A stretch of DNA of 64,000 nt. It comes from Limnohabitans sp. Hippo3 (GTDB lineage: Bacteria > Pseudomonadota > Gammaproteobacteria > Burkholderiales > Burkholderiaceae_C). Position numbers and translations under genes: made by a program. Location of the stretch: the NCBI RefSeq assembly GCF_003063665.1, contig NZ_NESF01000001.1, positions 310,001 to 374,000 of the forward strand, written 5' to 3'. The notes beneath the pieces were generated by a model, which was given only the letters and a program-made list of their open reading frames with translations, made no database searches and was not told where the DNA came from. Positions 48,577-59,343 of this stretch are shown here, one piece after another (within the stretch, counting starts at the first letter, position 1; each line of letters begins with the position of its first letter).

Positions 48577-51216
48577 ATGGACGGCCCGGTCCCCACGGCC
48601 GATCTGGCTGCCCTGCGCGACAGCTACAAGCAAGACAAAGCGACTGTTTTGCACACACTGGCCCACAGCGGTGCGGTCACTCGGGGCCTGAAGCAAACCT
48701 TGCGTCAACTGTCCATCCTGGCCGATGGTTTGCTGATTGAGCTGTGGCACAACGCTGGCTTTTCGCCCGAGCTGTGTCTGGTGGCCGTGGGCGGCTTCGG
48801 CCGGGCCGAGCTGTTTCCTTATTCCGATGTGGATGTGCTGGTGCTTTTGCCGGACGGCCAATCACCCGAAAACAACCCCGAGTTGCAAGGCCAGCTCGAG
48901 CGCTTCATCGGCAGCTGCTGGGACACGGGCCTCGAAATTGGCGCGAGCGTGCGCACCTTGAGCGAGTGCCTGTCCGAGTCGGCCAAAGACATCACGGTAC
49001 AAACCTCGCTGCTGGAGTCGCGCCGTGTGACCGGCAACACCCGTTTGTTTGCCGAGTTTCAAAAACAGTTCCTCGCGGCCATGGACCCGCAGGCCTTCCT
49101 GGTGGCCAAAACCCTGGAAATGCGGCAGCGTCATACCAAATTCGAAGACACGCCTTATGCCCTGGAGCCCAACTGCAAGGAGTCTCCCGGTGGCTTGCGC
49201 GATCTGCAGGTGATTTTGTGGGTGGCCCGTGCCGCAGGCCTGGGCCAAAGCTGGGACGAGCTGGCCCGCAAAGGCCTGGCCACAGCGCTGGAAGCGCGGC
49301 AAATCAAACGCAACGAAGCCTTGCTGGGGCTGATCCGTGCCCGCTTGCATTTGCAAGCGAAGCGGCGCGAAGACCGCTTGGTGTTTGATCTGCAAACCAA
49401 TGTGGCCGAGTCGTTTGGCTATGCGTCCGACGTGACGCCGGAAGGCCGACTGGCTTTGCGTGCCAGCGAAAAGCTGATGCGCCAATACTACTGGGCCGCC
49501 AAGGCAGTTATGCAGCTCAACCAGATCCTGTTGCTCAACATCGAAGACCGGCTCAAAGCCGATCGGGGTGAATCCGTCAACGATTTCCGGCCCCTGAACG
49601 AGCGCTTCTTTGAAAAAGCGGGCCTGATCGAGGTGGCCAGCGACGACCTCTACCAAAAACACCCCCACGCGATCCTCGAGACCTTTTTGCTGTACCAGGC
49701 CACGCCGGGTGTGAAAGGCTTTTCGGCCAGAACCCTGCGTGCGCTTTACAACGTGCGGGCCATCATGAATGGGCGTTTCCGCGCCGACCCGGTCAACCGC
49801 CAAACTTTTTTGCAGATCCTGCAACAGCCCCAGGGCATCACGCACGCGATGCGCCTGATGAACGAGACTTCGGTGCTGGGGCGTTACCTGTGGGTGTTTC
49901 GGCGCATCGTGGGCCAGATGCAGCACGACCTGTTTCACGCCTACACGGTGGACCAGCACATCCTGATGGTGCTGCGCAATGTGCGGCGCTTTTTCATGCC
50001 CGAGCATGCGCACGAGTACCCCTTTTGCTCGCAGCTGGCGGGGGGCTGGGACAAGCCCTGGATTTTGTACACGGCCGCGCTGTTTCACGATATCGCCAAA
50101 GGCCGCGGCGGTGACCACTCCAAACTGGGGTGCACCGAAGTGCGCACCTTCTGCCGCCAACACCAAATCGACAAGGCGGATGCGCAACTGATCGAATTTC
50201 TGGTGGGTGAACACCTGACGATGAGCCATGTGGCCCAGAAAGAGGACCTGAGCGACCCGGAAGTCATCGGCCGCTTTGCCCAGCGCGTTGGCAATGAGCG
50301 TCGGCTCACGGCCCTGTATTTGCTCACGGTGGCCGACATCCGGGGCACCAGCCCCAAAGTGTGGAACGCCTGGAAAGGCAAGCTGCTGGAAGACCTCTAC
50401 AAAGCCACGCTGCGTGTGCTCGGTGGCCGTGCCCCCGACGCCAATGCCGAGGTGGAAGCCCGCAAGCGCGAGGCGCTCATCGAACTGGCCCGACAGGCGC
50501 AACCGCACGAAGGCCACAAGGCCCTGTGGGACACCCTGGACGTGAGCTACTTCATGCGCCACGATGCGTCCGACATCGCCTGGCATGCACGGCAGCTCTC
50601 ACGGCACGTGGCCAGGCCTGCGCCGGAACAAACGCGGACCATTGTGCGGGCCCGCCCCTCCCCCGTCGGAGAAGGTTTGCAAGTGCTGGTGTTCACACCC
50701 GACCAAGCAGACCTGTTTGCCCGCATCTGCGGGCACTTTGACCAATCAGGCTTCAGCGTGCTGGACGCCAAGATTCACACCACCCGCAGCGGTTGGGCGC
50801 TGGACACTTTCCAGATCGTCACCACCATGCTGCCTGAGCATTACCGGGAGCTGATGACCATGGTCGAATCGGGCCTGACACAGACGCTGGAGCGCCAAGG
50901 CCCCTTACCCACGCCCACCAAAGGCCGGGTGTCACGCCGGGTGAAAAGCTTCCCGATCACCCCACGGGTCACCCTCAAACCCGACGAAAAAGCGCAAAAC
51001 TGGCTGCTCAGCATCTCGGCCAGCGACCGCAATGGCCTGCTCTACAGCATCGCCCGCGTTCTGGCCAAGCACGGCATTGACCTGCAACTGGCCAAGATCA
51101 GCACTTTGGGCGAACGCGTCGAAGACACCTTCCTGATCAGCGGCGCCGAGTTGCAGCAAAACAAGGCGCAGATCGAGATCGAGACGGAGCTGCTGGCGGC
51201 GCTGCAGGCGGGGTAA
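48577..51216 (+). CDS. glnD: [Protein-PII] uridylyltransferase GlnD
   Basis: An 879-residue nitrogen sensor that adds or removes UMP on PII proteins according to glutamine. The nucleotidyltransferase motif is [17 protein letters not shown] (about residues 72-88). The HD hydrolase domain has [19 protein letters not shown], and two ACT domains end the protein ([19 protein letters not shown] and [17 protein letters not shown]). Length matches the family. It forms a two-gene unit with map. Confidence 0.97.
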   Translation: MDGPVPTADLAALRDSYKQDKATVLHTLAHSGAVTRGLKQTLRQLSILADGLLIELWHNAGFSPELCLVAVGGFGRAELFPYSDVDVLVLLPDGQSPENNPELQGQLERFIGSCWDTGLEIGASVRTLSECLSESAKDITVQTSLLESRRVTGNTRLFAEFQKQFLAAMDPQAFLVAKTLEMRQRHTKFEDTPYALEPNCKESPGGLRDLQVILWVARAAGLGQSWDELARKGLATALEARQIKRNEALLGLIRARLHLQAKRREDRLVFDLQTNVAESFGYASDVTPEGRLALRASEKLMRQYYWAAKAVMQLNQILLLNIEDRLKADRGESVNDFRPLNERFFEKAGLIEVASDDLYQKHPHAILETFLLYQATPGVKGFSARTLRALYNVRAIMNGRFRADPVNRQTFLQILQQPQGITHAMRLMNETSVLGRYLWVFRRIVGQMQHDLFHAYTVDQHILMVLRNVRRFFMPEHAHEYPFCSQLAGGWDKPWILYTAALFHDIAKGRGGDHSKLGCTEVRTFCRQHQIDKADAQLIEFLVGEHLTMSHVAQKEDLSDPEVIGRFAQRVGNERRLTALYLLTVADIRGTSPKVWNAWKGKLLEDLYKATLRVLGGRAPDANAEVEARKREALIELARQAQPHEGHKALWDTLDVSYFMRHDASDIAWHARQLSRHVARPAPEQTRTIVRARPSPVGEGLQVLVFTPDQADLFARICGHFDQSGFSVLDAKIHTTRSGWALDTFQIVTTMLPEHYRELMTMVESGLTQTLERQGPLPTPTKGRVSRRVKSFPITPRVTLKPDEKAQNWLLSISASDRNGLLYSIARVLAKHGIDLQLAKISTLGERVEDTFLISGAELQQNKAQIEIETELLAALQAG

Positions 51217-51233
51217 GGCCAGTCAGCTGGCCT
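51216..51233. terminator. Hairpin between convergent glnD and the YgiQ gene
   Basis: AGGCCAG (51216-51222) and CTGGCCT (51227-51233) form a 7-bp stem with loop TCAG. There is no T-run; terminator function is tentative. Confidence 0.4.
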
Positions 51234-51238
51234 CTTGG

Positions 51239-53611
51239 TCAAGCTTTTCGGCGTGGTGGCAGACCGGTGTGCTGCGTGAGCATCTGGCCTTTTTTCGGCT
51301 GACCCGACCGCTTGGCCGCGGTCGACAAAGCCACCGATGACTTCCCGCCCGCGCCCGTGCTGTTCTTGCGTCGTGCGCTCTTGTAGCCCTCTTCAGCCAG
51401 CGGCTGCCAGCTCGGGATCAAATGGTGTTTCCCGTTACCAATCAGGTCTGAGCGCCCCATGGCTTTGAGCGCTTCGCGCAGCAACGGCCAGTTGTTGGCG
51501 TCGTGGTAGCGCAAAAATGCCTTGTGCAGGCGGCGGCGTTTGTCGCCTTTGACGATGTCCACCTTTTCACTGTCGCGGGTGATTTTGCGCAGCGGGTTGC
51601 GGGTGGAGTGGTACATGGCCGTGGCCGTGGCCATGGGGCTGGGGTAGAAGGTTTGAACCTGGTCGGCCCTAAAGCCGTTCTTTTTGAGCCAGATGGCCAG
51701 GTTCATCATGTCTTCGTCACTGGTGCCCGGGTGGGCGGCGATGAAGTAAGGGATGAGAAACTGCTTTTTACCGGCCTCTTCGCTGTACTTGTCGAACATG
51801 GTCTTGAAGCGGTCGTAGGTGCCGATGCCCGGCTTCATCATCTTGGACAGCGGGCCGCCCTCAGTGTGTTCGGGCGCGATCTTCAGGTAGCCGCCCACAT
51901 GGTGCTGCACCAGCTCTTTCACATACTCGGGCGACTGCACGGCCAGGTCGTAACGCAGACCGGAGCCGATCAGGATCTTCTTGATGCCCTTCAAGTTGCG
52001 CGCACGGCGGTACATGTTGATCAGCGGGCCGTGGTCGGTGGTCAGGTTCTGGCAGATGCCGGGGAACACGCAACTGGGTTTGCGGCAGGCCGATTCGATC
52101 TCGGGGCTGCGGCAGCCCAGGCGGTACATATTGGCCGTGGGGCCACCCAGGTCAGAGATGACGCCCGTAAAGCCTTTGACCTTGTCGCGGATGTCTTCCA
52201 CCTCGCGGATGACCGATTCTTCGGAGCGGCTCTGGATGATGCGGCCTTCGTGCTCGGTGATGGAGCAAAAGGTGCAGCCGCCAAAGCAGCCGCGCATGAT
52301 GTTCACGGAAAAGCGGATCATTTCCCACGCGGGGATTTTGGTCGCGTGGTCGTGGCTGCCGTTTTCGTCGGCATAGCGCGGGTGCGGGCTGCGGGCATAC
52401 GGCAGATCGAACACATGGTCCATCTCAGCGGTGGTGAGCGGGATGGGCGGCGGTGTGATCCACACGTCGCGAGCGGTGGCGCCCTCCCCGTGCGCTTGCA
52501 CCAGGCAGCGGGCGTTGCCTGGGTTGGTTTCTAGGTGCAGCACGCGGTTGGCGTGGGCATAGAGCACCGGGTCGGACTTGACCTGCTCGTAGCTGGGCAG
52601 GCGGATCACGCTTTTGTCGCGGGGCGGGACTTTGTGGGTGCCTTTGCCGCGCAAAGCGGGGTTGAGCACAAAGGTGAGCGGCTGTATAGCGGCTTGCACG
52701 GTGCGGGCCTGGGCCACGGCGGTGGACAAATCGGCTTCAATGCTTTGCGCGTTGTGGGCATCGGCCACTTCCTTGGCCTCTTCCTCACGCGCACAGGTCG
52801 CGCCCTGCTCCCGCGCTTGGTCCGAAATCATCAAATACGGGTTGATGTGCGCCTCCACATGCCCGGGCGTGTCAACACTGGTGGAGTCGATCTCGAACCA
52901 ACCCTCGGGGGTTTCGCGCCGCACAAAGGCGGTGCCGCGCACGTCGGTGATTTGCTGCACGGGCTCGCGGGCGGCCAGGCGGTGGGCAATCTCGACAATC
53001 GCCCGCTCGGCGTTGCCGTACAAGAGCAGGTCGCACTTGCTGTCCACCACGATGGAGCGGCGCACCTTGTCCGACCAGTAGTCGTAATGCGCGATGCGGC
53101 GCAGGCTGCCTTCGATGCCGCCGAGCACGATGGGCACTTCCGGGAAGGCCTCGCGGCAGCGCTGGCTGTACACGATGGCCGCGCGGTCGGGCCGCTTGCC
53201 GCCCACATCACCCGGGGTGTAGGCGTCGTCGCTGCGGATTTTGCGGTCCGCCGTGTAGCGGTTGATCATGGAATCCATGTTGCCGCTGGTCACACCCCAG
53301 AACAGGTTGGGTTTGCCCAGGGCCTTGAAGGGCTTGGGACTGGTCCAGTCGGGCTGGGCGATGATGCCGACCCGAAAACCCTGGTTTTCCAGCATGCGGC
53401 CAATGACCGACATGCCAAAACTGGGGTGGTCCACATAGGCGTCACCGGTGACGATGATGATGTCGCAGCTGTCCCAGCCCAGTTGGGTCATTTCCTCGCG
53501 GCTCATCGGCAAAAATGGGGCCGTGCCAAAGCGCTGCGCCCAGTACTTGCGGTAACTGGTCAGCGGCTTGGCGTCGCGCGGGAAGAAAGAGACGTCGGTG
53601 AAGGCGTTCAT
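51239..53611 (-). CDS. YgiQ-family radical SAM protein
   Basis: A 790-residue radical SAM protein of the UPF0313/YgiQ family. The N-terminal domain has [18 protein letters not shown] and [19 protein letters not shown]. The radical SAM core has the cluster motif [10 protein letters not shown] (CxxxCxxC) within [14 protein letters not shown]. The C-terminus is basic (Lys/Arg-rich). The reaction is not known for the family. ATG 53611 is chosen: it gives [13 protein letters not shown], and 93 upstream bases show no family sequence. Its start has a possible GATACC hexamer 6 bases away. Confidence 0.92.
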   Translation of the reverse strand: MNAFTDVSFFPRDAKPLTSYRKYWAQRFGTAPFLPMSREEMTQLGWDSCDIIIVTGDAYVDHPSFGMSVIGRMLENQGFRVGIIAQPDWTSPKPFKALGKPNLFWGVTSGNMDSMINRYTADRKIRSDDAYTPGDVGGKRPDRAAIVYSQRCREAFPEVPIVLGGIEGSLRRIAHYDYWSDKVRRSIVVDSKCDLLLYGNAERAIVEIAHRLAAREPVQQITDVRGTAFVRRETPEGWFEIDSTSVDTPGHVEAHINPYLMISDQAREQGATCAREEEAKEVADAHNAQSIEADLSTAVAQARTVQAAIQPLTFVLNPALRGKGTHKVPPRDKSVIRLPSYEQVKSDPVLYAHANRVLHLETNPGNARCLVQAHGEGATARDVWITPPPIPLTTAEMDHVFDLPYARSPHPRYADENGSHDHATKIPAWEMIRFSVNIMRGCFGGCTFCSITEHEGRIIQSRSEESVIREVEDIRDKVKGFTGVISDLGGPTANMYRLGCRSPEIESACRKPSCVFPGICQNLTTDHGPLINMYRRARNLKGIKKILIGSGLRYDLAVQSPEYVKELVQHHVGGYLKIAPEHTEGGPLSKMMKPGIGTYDRFKTMFDKYSEEAGKKQFLIPYFIAAHPGTSDEDMMNLAIWLKKNGFRADQVQTFYPSPMATATAMYHSTRNPLRKITRDSEKVDIVKGDKRRRLHKAFLRYHDANNWPLLREALKAMGRSDLIGNGKHHLIPSWQPLAEEGYKSARRKNSTGAGGKSSVALSTAAKRSGQPKKGQMLTQHTGLPPRRKA

Positions 53612-53741
53612 GGGCTCGGTATCGGGATAACCCGCTAGTGTAGGGGTTCGGGGGTGGGCTTGAGAAAGCAGTGGGTATTCAGCCAAAAAGAGGCAAATCC
53701 GCATGACCGGGTGGTTTGAATCCGGCCATCACCGCATCCAG

Positions 53742-53747
53742 GACAAT
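53742..53747 (+). promoter_or_regulatory. -10 box of the YigZ gene, leaderless layout
   Basis: GACAAT ends 6 bases before the ATG (53754), gap CGAGCC, no Shine-Dalgarno. Confidence 0.4.
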
Positions 53748-53753
53748 CGAGCC

Positions 53754-54353
53754 ATGCCGTTCTCGCTCGCCCGTCCCGCTCACCACGAGTTGATCATCAA
53801 AAAAAGCCGTTTCATCGCCTGCGTCGAAACGGTCTCTAGGCGTGACGAAGCGCTCAACCGTGTGGCGCAACTCAAGGCTCAGCACCCGGACGCCGCCCAT
53901 GTCTGCTGGGCCCTGCTCGCGGGTGGGCAGTCGGCCGCCAACGACGACGGTGAACCGGGCGGCACCGCCGGTCGCCCCATGCTGGAGGTGCTACGGCACC
54001 AGGACCTTGACGGCGTGCTGGCCTCGGTGGTGCGTTATTTTGGCGGCGTGAAGCTGGGTGCAGGCGGTCTGGTGCGGGCCTACACCGACGCGGTCGCGCA
54101 AGCCTTATTGACAGCAGACAAGGTGGCACGGATCAAGACACAGCAACTGGCCTGTAGAGTGCCCTATGCACTGGAAGGCCTCGTTCGCAGGGAGCTGGAG
54201 GGGGTACAAGCCGTGTTGAACAGCGTCACACACGCCAGCATGGTGCGCCTGCAATTTGAATTGCCTGAAACCCAAGCCGCGGCCTTGGTGACGCGCCTGA
54301 ACGAGAGTGGGCGCGGCCAGTTGATTTGGCTGGACACCGAACAAGGGGCTTGA
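53754..54353 (+). CDS. YigZ/IMPACT family protein
   Basis: A 199-residue YigZ protein. The N-terminal IMPACT domain (about residues 1-115) has HHELIIKKSRFIACVE and the signature NDDGEPGGTAGRPMLEVL. The C-terminal ferredoxin-like domain is DUF1949-like. Eukaryotic IMPACT regulates Gcn2; bacterial YigZ function is unclear, with a suggested nucleic-acid-related role. ATG 53754 gives the family start; the upstream frame is part of the promoter. The chromate transporter gene follows 22 bases later. Confidence 0.92.
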   Translation: MPFSLARPAHHELIIKKSRFIACVETVSRRDEALNRVAQLKAQHPDAAHVCWALLAGGQSAANDDGEPGGTAGRPMLEVLRHQDLDGVLASVVRYFGGVKLGAGGLVRAYTDAVAQALLTADKVARIKTQQLACRVPYALEGLVRRELEGVQAVLNSVTHASMVRLQFELPETQAAALVTRLNESGRGQLIWLDTEQGA

Positions 54354-54362
54354 AGTCCCCCG

Positions 54363-54368
54363 GATAAT
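54363..54368 (+). promoter_or_regulatory. -10 box of the chromate transporter genes, leaderless layout
   Basis: GATAAT ends 6 bases before the ATG (54375), gap GGCGGC, no Shine-Dalgarno of proper spacing. Confidence 0.45.
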
Positions 54369-54374
54369 GGCGGC

Positions 54375-54971
54375 ATGTCAGAACTTGTCCCCTTGAACAG
54401 CCCGCGCTCCAAAACCGATCTTTTTGTGTCTTTCACCCTGCTGGCACTGCAGGGTTTTGGTGGCGTATTGGCTGTGGTTCAGCGCGAACTGGTCGAGAAA
54501 AAGCGCTGGATGACCCGCGAGCAATTTATCGAAGACTGGGCTGTCGCCCAGGTCATGCCCGGCCCCAATGTGGTCAATCTCTCGCTGATGATCGGCGGGC
54601 GTTACTTTGGCCTGCAGGGTGCATTGGCAGGCGTGGCGGGCATGCTGGCCGCCCCCTTGGTGGTGGTTTTGCTGTTGGCTGTGGCTTTTGGCGGCGTGTC
54701 GCAAGAGCCGTGGGCACAAGGCGCCTTGCGTGGCATGGGCGCGGTCTCGGCGGGTCTGATTGCGGCGGTGGGCCTCAAACTGATCACGGCCCTGCGCCAC
54801 AACCCGATGGGCAAACCGGTCTGCATCGCTTTGGCTGCAGCCACTTTCGCTGGGGTTGGGGTATTGCGATGGCCCTTGTTTGTGGTGCTGCTGGGCACGG
54901 GCTTGATCGCTTGCGCTTGGGCCTATCTGCAACTGGCACGACAAGCCAGCCAGACCTGGGGTTCGCCATGA
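54375..54971 (+). CDS. Chromate transporter, N-terminal half protein
   Basis: A 198-residue CHR-family protein with about five hydrophobic segments. FTLLALQGFGGVLAVVQRELVEKKRWM and QVMPGPNVVNLSLMIG are the CHR-domain signatures. Single-domain CHR proteins usually occur as pairs that form one transporter; the partner follows directly, overlapping at ATGA. Known members export chromate; sulfate or another anion is possible. Confidence 0.9.
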   Translation: MSELVPLNSPRSKTDLFVSFTLLALQGFGGVLAVVQRELVEKKRWMTREQFIEDWAVAQVMPGPNVVNLSLMIGGRYFGLQGALAGVAGMLAAPLVVVLLLAVAFGGVSQEPWAQGALRGMGAVSAGLIAAVGLKLITALRHNPMGKPVCIALAAATFAGVGVLRWPLFVVLLGTGLIACAWAYLQLARQASQTWGSP

Positions 54972-55570
54972 ACCCGGTGCTGCAACTGTCGGTCCACGAT
55001 TGGCTGAGCCTGTTCAGCCACTTTGCCTCTTTGTCGCTGCTGGCCGTAGGTGGCGCGATCACCACCGCGCCGGACATGCACCGCTACCTGGTGGATGAAA
55101 CACATTGGCTGAGCGAGTCGCAATTCACCTCGTCGATTGCGTTGGCGCAGTCTGCACCAGGGCCCAATATTTTGTTTGTGGCGCTGATGGGCTTCAACGT
55201 GGGCTTGAACGCCGCAGCCGGTCTGGGCGGCGGCTGGTTCAGTGCTGCCCTGGCCAGTTTGGGTGTGTTGCTGGCCATGTTGGGCATCATGCTGCCCTCT
55301 TCCATCCTGACCTACACGGCCACGCGCTGGGCGCACCAACACCGCGACAAGCTGGGCATCCGGGCCTTCAAATCGGGCATGGCTCCCATCGTGATTGCGC
55401 TTTTGTTGAGCACGGCCTGGCTGCTCACCATCAGCCACAACCAGCCTGCACGCGACTGGCCTTTGTACGTGTTGACCGCCGTCACCACCCTGGTGGTCTG
55501 GCGCACCCGGGTCCACATGCTGTGGTTGATCGGCCTGGGTGCCCTGCTCGGTGGGCTGGGCTGGGTCTGA
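54968..55570 (+). CDS. Chromate transporter, C-terminal half protein
   Basis: A 200-residue CHR-family membrane protein, partner of the preceding gene. LLAVGGAITTAPDMHRYLVDE and ALAQSAPGPNILFVALMGF match the second-half signature, where the APGPN motif mirrors the MPGPN of the partner. About five hydrophobic segments. ATG 54968 overlaps the stop of the first half. Two short proteins with a stop-start overlap are the normal split form, not a frameshift. Confidence 0.9.
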   Translation: MNPVLQLSVHDWLSLFSHFASLSLLAVGGAITTAPDMHRYLVDETHWLSESQFTSSIALAQSAPGPNILFVALMGFNVGLNAAAGLGGGWFSAALASLGVLLAMLGIMLPSSILTYTATRWAHQHRDKLGIRAFKSGMAPIVIALLLSTAWLLTISHNQPARDWPLYVLTAVTTLVVWRTRVHMLWLIGLGALLGGLGWV

Positions 55571-55576
55571 GTCCGA

Positions 55577-55927
55577 TCAACGCGGGTTCTCGAAGAACAC
55601 CGTGTTCGAGTAATCGCTGACCTCGAAGTACACCTTCTTTTCGTCGGGATCGGCCACCCTGTTCAGGTTCTCATCGAGCACGCCATAGCCGTAGCGGTAG
55701 GCGCGTGGCGCTTTGTCATCGGTACCCAAGGCGGTGCTGATCTTGTCCACCTTCAAAAAACGGCGCACCAGTTTGTCTCCGGCATACACCTCCAACACGC
55801 CATTGGTGCCCGTCCAGTTCTGGATGTCGCGGCTGATCTTGTTTTGCTGCTCTTGGGTGCAAGCGGCCAGCAGGCTGGCGGTGACGAGCAAGGCGGTCAG
55901 TGCGATACGCTGCGTGTTCTTGGACAT
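55577..55927 (-). CDS. Small lipoprotein, unknown function
   Basis: A 116-residue lipoprotein: signal sequence MSKNTQRIALTALLVTASLLAAC with lipobox LAAC, so it is lipidated at about Cys 23. The mature part is polar and contains LEVYAGDKLVRRFLKVDKIS and YRYGYGVLDENLNR, and looks beta-rich. I do not recognise the family. It is convergent with the chromate genes and lies 18 bases after rlmB in the same direction, so it is probably co-transcribed. Confidence 0.8.
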   Translation of the reverse strand: MSKNTQRIALTALLVTASLLAACTQEQQNKISRDIQNWTGTNGVLEVYAGDKLVRRFLKVDKISTALGTDDKAPRAYRYGYGVLDENLNRVADPDEKKVYFEVSDYSNTVFFENPR

Positions 55928-55945
55928 TCAAAACCCCTTTTCAGC

Positions 55946-56680
55946 TCAACTGCGCTGACGCAGCGCCTCGTACAGGCACACACCACTGGCCACCGATACG
56001 TTCAAGCTCTCGACCGCGCCGCGCATGGGAATGCTCACCAGCTCGTCACAATTCTTGCGGGTCAACTGGCGCATGCCGGTGCCCTCGGCGCCCAGCACCA
56101 AGGCGGTGGGCACTTTCAGGTCGGCTTGGTAAATCGTGCGAGGCGCATCGTCGCTCGTACCGATCACCCAGATTCTGCGCTCCTTGAGCTCGCCCAAGGT
56201 CCGCGCCAGATTGGTCACCATGAAGTACGGCATGGTTTCGGCCGCACCGCTGGCGACTTTGGCCACGGTGGCGTTGATGCCGGCGGCATGGTCTTTGGGG
56301 GCAATGACCGCATGTGCGCCCGCTCCGTCGGCCACGCGCAGGCAAGCGCCCAGATTGTGCGGGTCGGTCACGCCATCCAGCACCAAGAGCAAGGGTGGGC
56401 CTTCGACGGTGTCAAGCAGATCGTCAAGGGAATGGTTTTGGGGGATGGGCGTGACCAGGGCGACCACGCCCTGGTGGCCATGGCCCCCGGCCAGCTTGGC
56501 CAGGCGCTCGTTGTCCGACTCGATCAGGCGCATGCCCGAATCACGGGCCTTGTCGATGAACTGCCGCATCCGGGCGTCGCGGCGCGCGACCTCGTAATGG
56601 ATTTCAACAACGGATTGAGGGGCGATCTTGAGGCGAACGCCCACGGCATGGAAGCCGAACAGCACTTTGTGGGATGACAT
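55946..56680 (-). CDS. rlmB: 23S rRNA (guanosine-2'-O-)-methyltransferase RlmB
   Basis: A 244-residue SPOUT methyltransferase that methylates G2251 of 23S rRNA. The N-terminal L30e-like domain starts VLFGFHAVGVRLK, and the SPOUT motifs are LLLVLDGVTDPHNLGACLR, ALVLGAEGTGMRQLTR and VSIPMRGAVESLNVSVA. A GATAAT hexamer ends 6 bases before the ATG, with no Shine-Dalgarno. It is followed by the small lipoprotein gene. Confidence 0.94.
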   Translation of the reverse strand: MSSHKVLFGFHAVGVRLKIAPQSVVEIHYEVARRDARMRQFIDKARDSGMRLIESDNERLAKLAGGHGHQGVVALVTPIPQNHSLDDLLDTVEGPPLLLVLDGVTDPHNLGACLRVADGAGAHAVIAPKDHAAGINATVAKVASGAAETMPYFMVTNLARTLGELKERRIWVIGTSDDAPRTIYQADLKVPTALVLGAEGTGMRQLTRKNCDELVSIPMRGAVESLNVSVASGVCLYEALRQRS

Positions 56681-56687
56681 CCGGTGA

Positions 56688-57384
<697 letters not shown>

Positions 57385-57386
<2 letters not shown>

Positions 57387-58035
57387 GCACACACCTTTGT
57401 TGAGACGACGCCACTTTAACTGGACCCTGCTGGCCCTTGCCGGCTGGGGCTTTGCCCTGCCTGTGCCAGCGGCTGCTGCGCAGCGCATTTTGGTGCTGGG
57501 CGACTCGCTGAGTGCCGAATATGGCCTTGCCCGCGGCACAGGTTGGGTGGCTTTGCTGCAAAAACAATTGGACAAAGAAAAGCCCGGTGTGCAAGTCATC
57601 AACGCCAGCATCAGCGGCGACACCACTTCGGGCGGGCGCTCTCGCCTGCCCGCCTTGCTCAAACGACACCAGCCCAGCCATGTGGTCATCGAGCTGGGCG
57701 GCAACGACGCGCTGCGTGGGCTGCCTATGGCGATGACGCAAAGCAACCTGCTGGACATGACCCAACAAGCCCAAGCCGCTGGGGCCCAGGTGCTGCTGCT
57801 GGGCATGCAAATGCCGCCGAATTACGGCCCCGACATGGCCCGCCAGTTTGAAGCGGCGTTTGCCCAAGTGGCCAAAAGCCAAAAGGCGGCGCTGGTGCCC
57901 TTCTTTTTGAAAGGCATTGGCGACGACCCCGAGCCGCTCAAATGGTTCCAGGCCGACCGCATCCACCCCAATGAAGCCGCGCAGCCGCGCATGCTGGCCA
58001 ACCTCTGGCCCACTTTGAAGAAACAACTGAAATGA
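57385..58035 (+). CDS. tesA: Arylesterase / multifunctional acyl-CoA thioesterase I (TesA)
   Basis: A 216-residue SGNH hydrolase. Signal peptide with RRR start and AAAA end (about residues 1-32), then the blocks LVLGDSLSAEYG (Ser), GGNDALRG (Asn) and DRIHPNE (Asp, His). TesA proteins hydrolyse acyl esters in the periplasm. An alternative in-frame ATG lies at 57370, but the start at 57385 gives the better signal peptide. The stop overlaps mnmH (ATGA). Confidence 0.92.
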
Positions 58036-59105
58036 GCGTTCACCTGATCTCGGCCTCGGATGCCATGGCCCAACTGGACCAGTTTGATGCCATCCTCGAC
58101 GCCCGCTCGGAGGGCGAGCACGCCGAAGACCACCTGCCCGGCGCCCTCAGCTGGCCGTCGCTCAACAACGAAGAGCGCATCAAGGTGGGCACGCTGTACA
58201 AGCAGGTCAACCCTTTTGAGGCGCAAAAAGTGGGCGCCGCGCTGGTGGCCAAAAACATCGCCCGCCACATCGAAATCCATGTCATGGACAAGCCCAAGAA
58301 CTGGCAGCCGCTGGTGTATTGCTGGCGCGGGGGCAAGCGCAGCAACTCGCTGGCGCTGATTCTGGGGCAGATCGGCTTCAAGGTGCACCTGATCGAAGGC
58401 GGCTACAAGGCCTTTCGCAAAGCCGTGATGGAAGACACGCCCCGCCAGGCGCAGCGCCTGCAGTTCAAGGTCTTGTGCGGACCCACCGGCTCGGGCAAGA
58501 CCCGCTTGCTGCAAGCCTTGGCGCAAGAAGGTGCGCAGGTGCTGGACCTGGAAGCCATTGCCTGCCACCGCAGCTCGGTGCTGGGCCTGATTCCCGGCAC
58601 GCCGCAGCCCACCCAAAAGGCGTTTGACACGCAGGTGTGGGACGCCTTGCGCGGCTTCAGTGCAGACCGCCCGGTGTTTGTGGAAGCCGAAAGCAAAAAA
58701 GTGGGCAATCTGGCGGTACCCGATGCATTGATGGCCGCCATGCGGGCCAGCCCCTGCCTGCGGGTGGACCTGTCGCTGGAAAACAGGGTGAATTTGCTGC
58801 TGGAAGACTATGCGTTTTTCACGCAAGACCGCGCCTTGTTTGCCGACCGCCTGGAGCGCCTGACGGCCCTGCGCGGCAAGGCCGTGGTGCAAGGCTGGCA
58901 AGAGCGCATCGAGCGAGGCGAAATGCGCGAAGTGGTGACCGAATTGTTGTCAGCCCACTACGATCCGGGCTACGAGACGTCCACGGGCCACAACTTTGTG
59001 CATTACGCCCAAGCCCCGCTGGTCACACCTGCGAGCCACAGCATGGCGGACATGCGGGCCTTGGCCCGCGAACTGGTGCAAGCAAGGCCTCAAAATCGTC
59101 CATGA
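58032..59105 (+). CDS. mnmH: tRNA 2-selenouridine synthase MnmH (SelU)
   Basis: A 357-residue enzyme that replaces the wobble 2-thiouridine sulfur with selenium using selenophosphate. The N-terminal rhodanese domain (about 1-140) ends with YCWRGGKRSNS, carrying the active Cys, and the P-loop domain has CGPTGSGKTRLLQAL. Length is typical. Coupled to tesA by ATGA overlap, an unusual functional partner. The selenophosphate synthase gene selD is not in the window, so selenium use must be supported elsewhere. Confidence 0.94.
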   Translation: MSVHLISASDAMAQLDQFDAILDARSEGEHAEDHLPGALSWPSLNNEERIKVGTLYKQVNPFEAQKVGAALVAKNIARHIEIHVMDKPKNWQPLVYCWRGGKRSNSLALILGQIGFKVHLIEGGYKAFRKAVMEDTPRQAQRLQFKVLCGPTGSGKTRLLQALAQEGAQVLDLEAIACHRSSVLGLIPGTPQPTQKAFDTQVWDALRGFSADRPVFVEAESKKVGNLAVPDALMAAMRASPCLRVDLSLENRVNLLLEDYAFFTQDRALFADRLERLTALRGKAVVQGWQERIERGEMREVVTELLSAHYDPGYETSTGHNFVHYAQAPLVTPASHSMADMRALARELVQARPQNRP

Positions 59106-59120
59106 GTTGCAGACCCTGTG

Positions 59121-59139
59121 GGCCTGAAGCATTCAGGCC
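59121..59139. terminator. Hairpin between mnmH and the small basic protein gene
   Basis: GGCCTGAA (59121-59128) and TTCAGGCC (59132-59139) form an 8-bp stem with a 3-base loop between the convergent stops; it overlaps the minus-strand stop codon. No T-run. Confidence 0.4.
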
Positions 59140-59333
59140 GCTGGCGTTTGTTCGCCGGCAGCATCGGGCGCTGATGGCGCAGGGTCTGCATCGATCACCG
59201 CATCCGGATCGGAGCCGTCTTCGGGCAAGAGGCCGGATTTGCGTTCGGACTTGGCCTTGAGCTTGTCTTCTTTTTTGCGTTTCTTGGCCAATTCTTTCTG
59301 GCGTTTTTCGAATCCGTAGTTGGGTGTGGCCAA
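59133..59333 (-). CDS. Small highly charged protein, TTG start
   Basis: A 66-residue protein, beginning MATPNYGFEKRQKELAKK and rich in Lys/Glu/Arg in its first half, then acidic and Ala/Pro-rich. It resembles a small conserved hypothetical of Burkholderiales, from memory. The TTG at 59333 is chosen because a GGAG Shine-Dalgarno lies about 5 bases upstream and ATPNYG is the expected N-terminus; the ATG further upstream lies inside the DUF2189 gene. No transmembrane part. Possibly binds nucleic acid or a ribosome. Function unknown. Confidence 0.75.
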   Translation of the reverse strand: MATPNYGFEKRQKELAKKRKKEDKLKAKSERKSGLLPEDGSDPDAVIDADPAPSAPDAAGEQTPAA

Positions 59334-59343
59334 GATGGCTCCT

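Noticed and set aside
54375-55570. Frameshift splitting one chromate transporter
   Set aside because: The two proteins overlap cleanly at ATGA and each has a full CHR domain; paired short CHR proteins are a known form.
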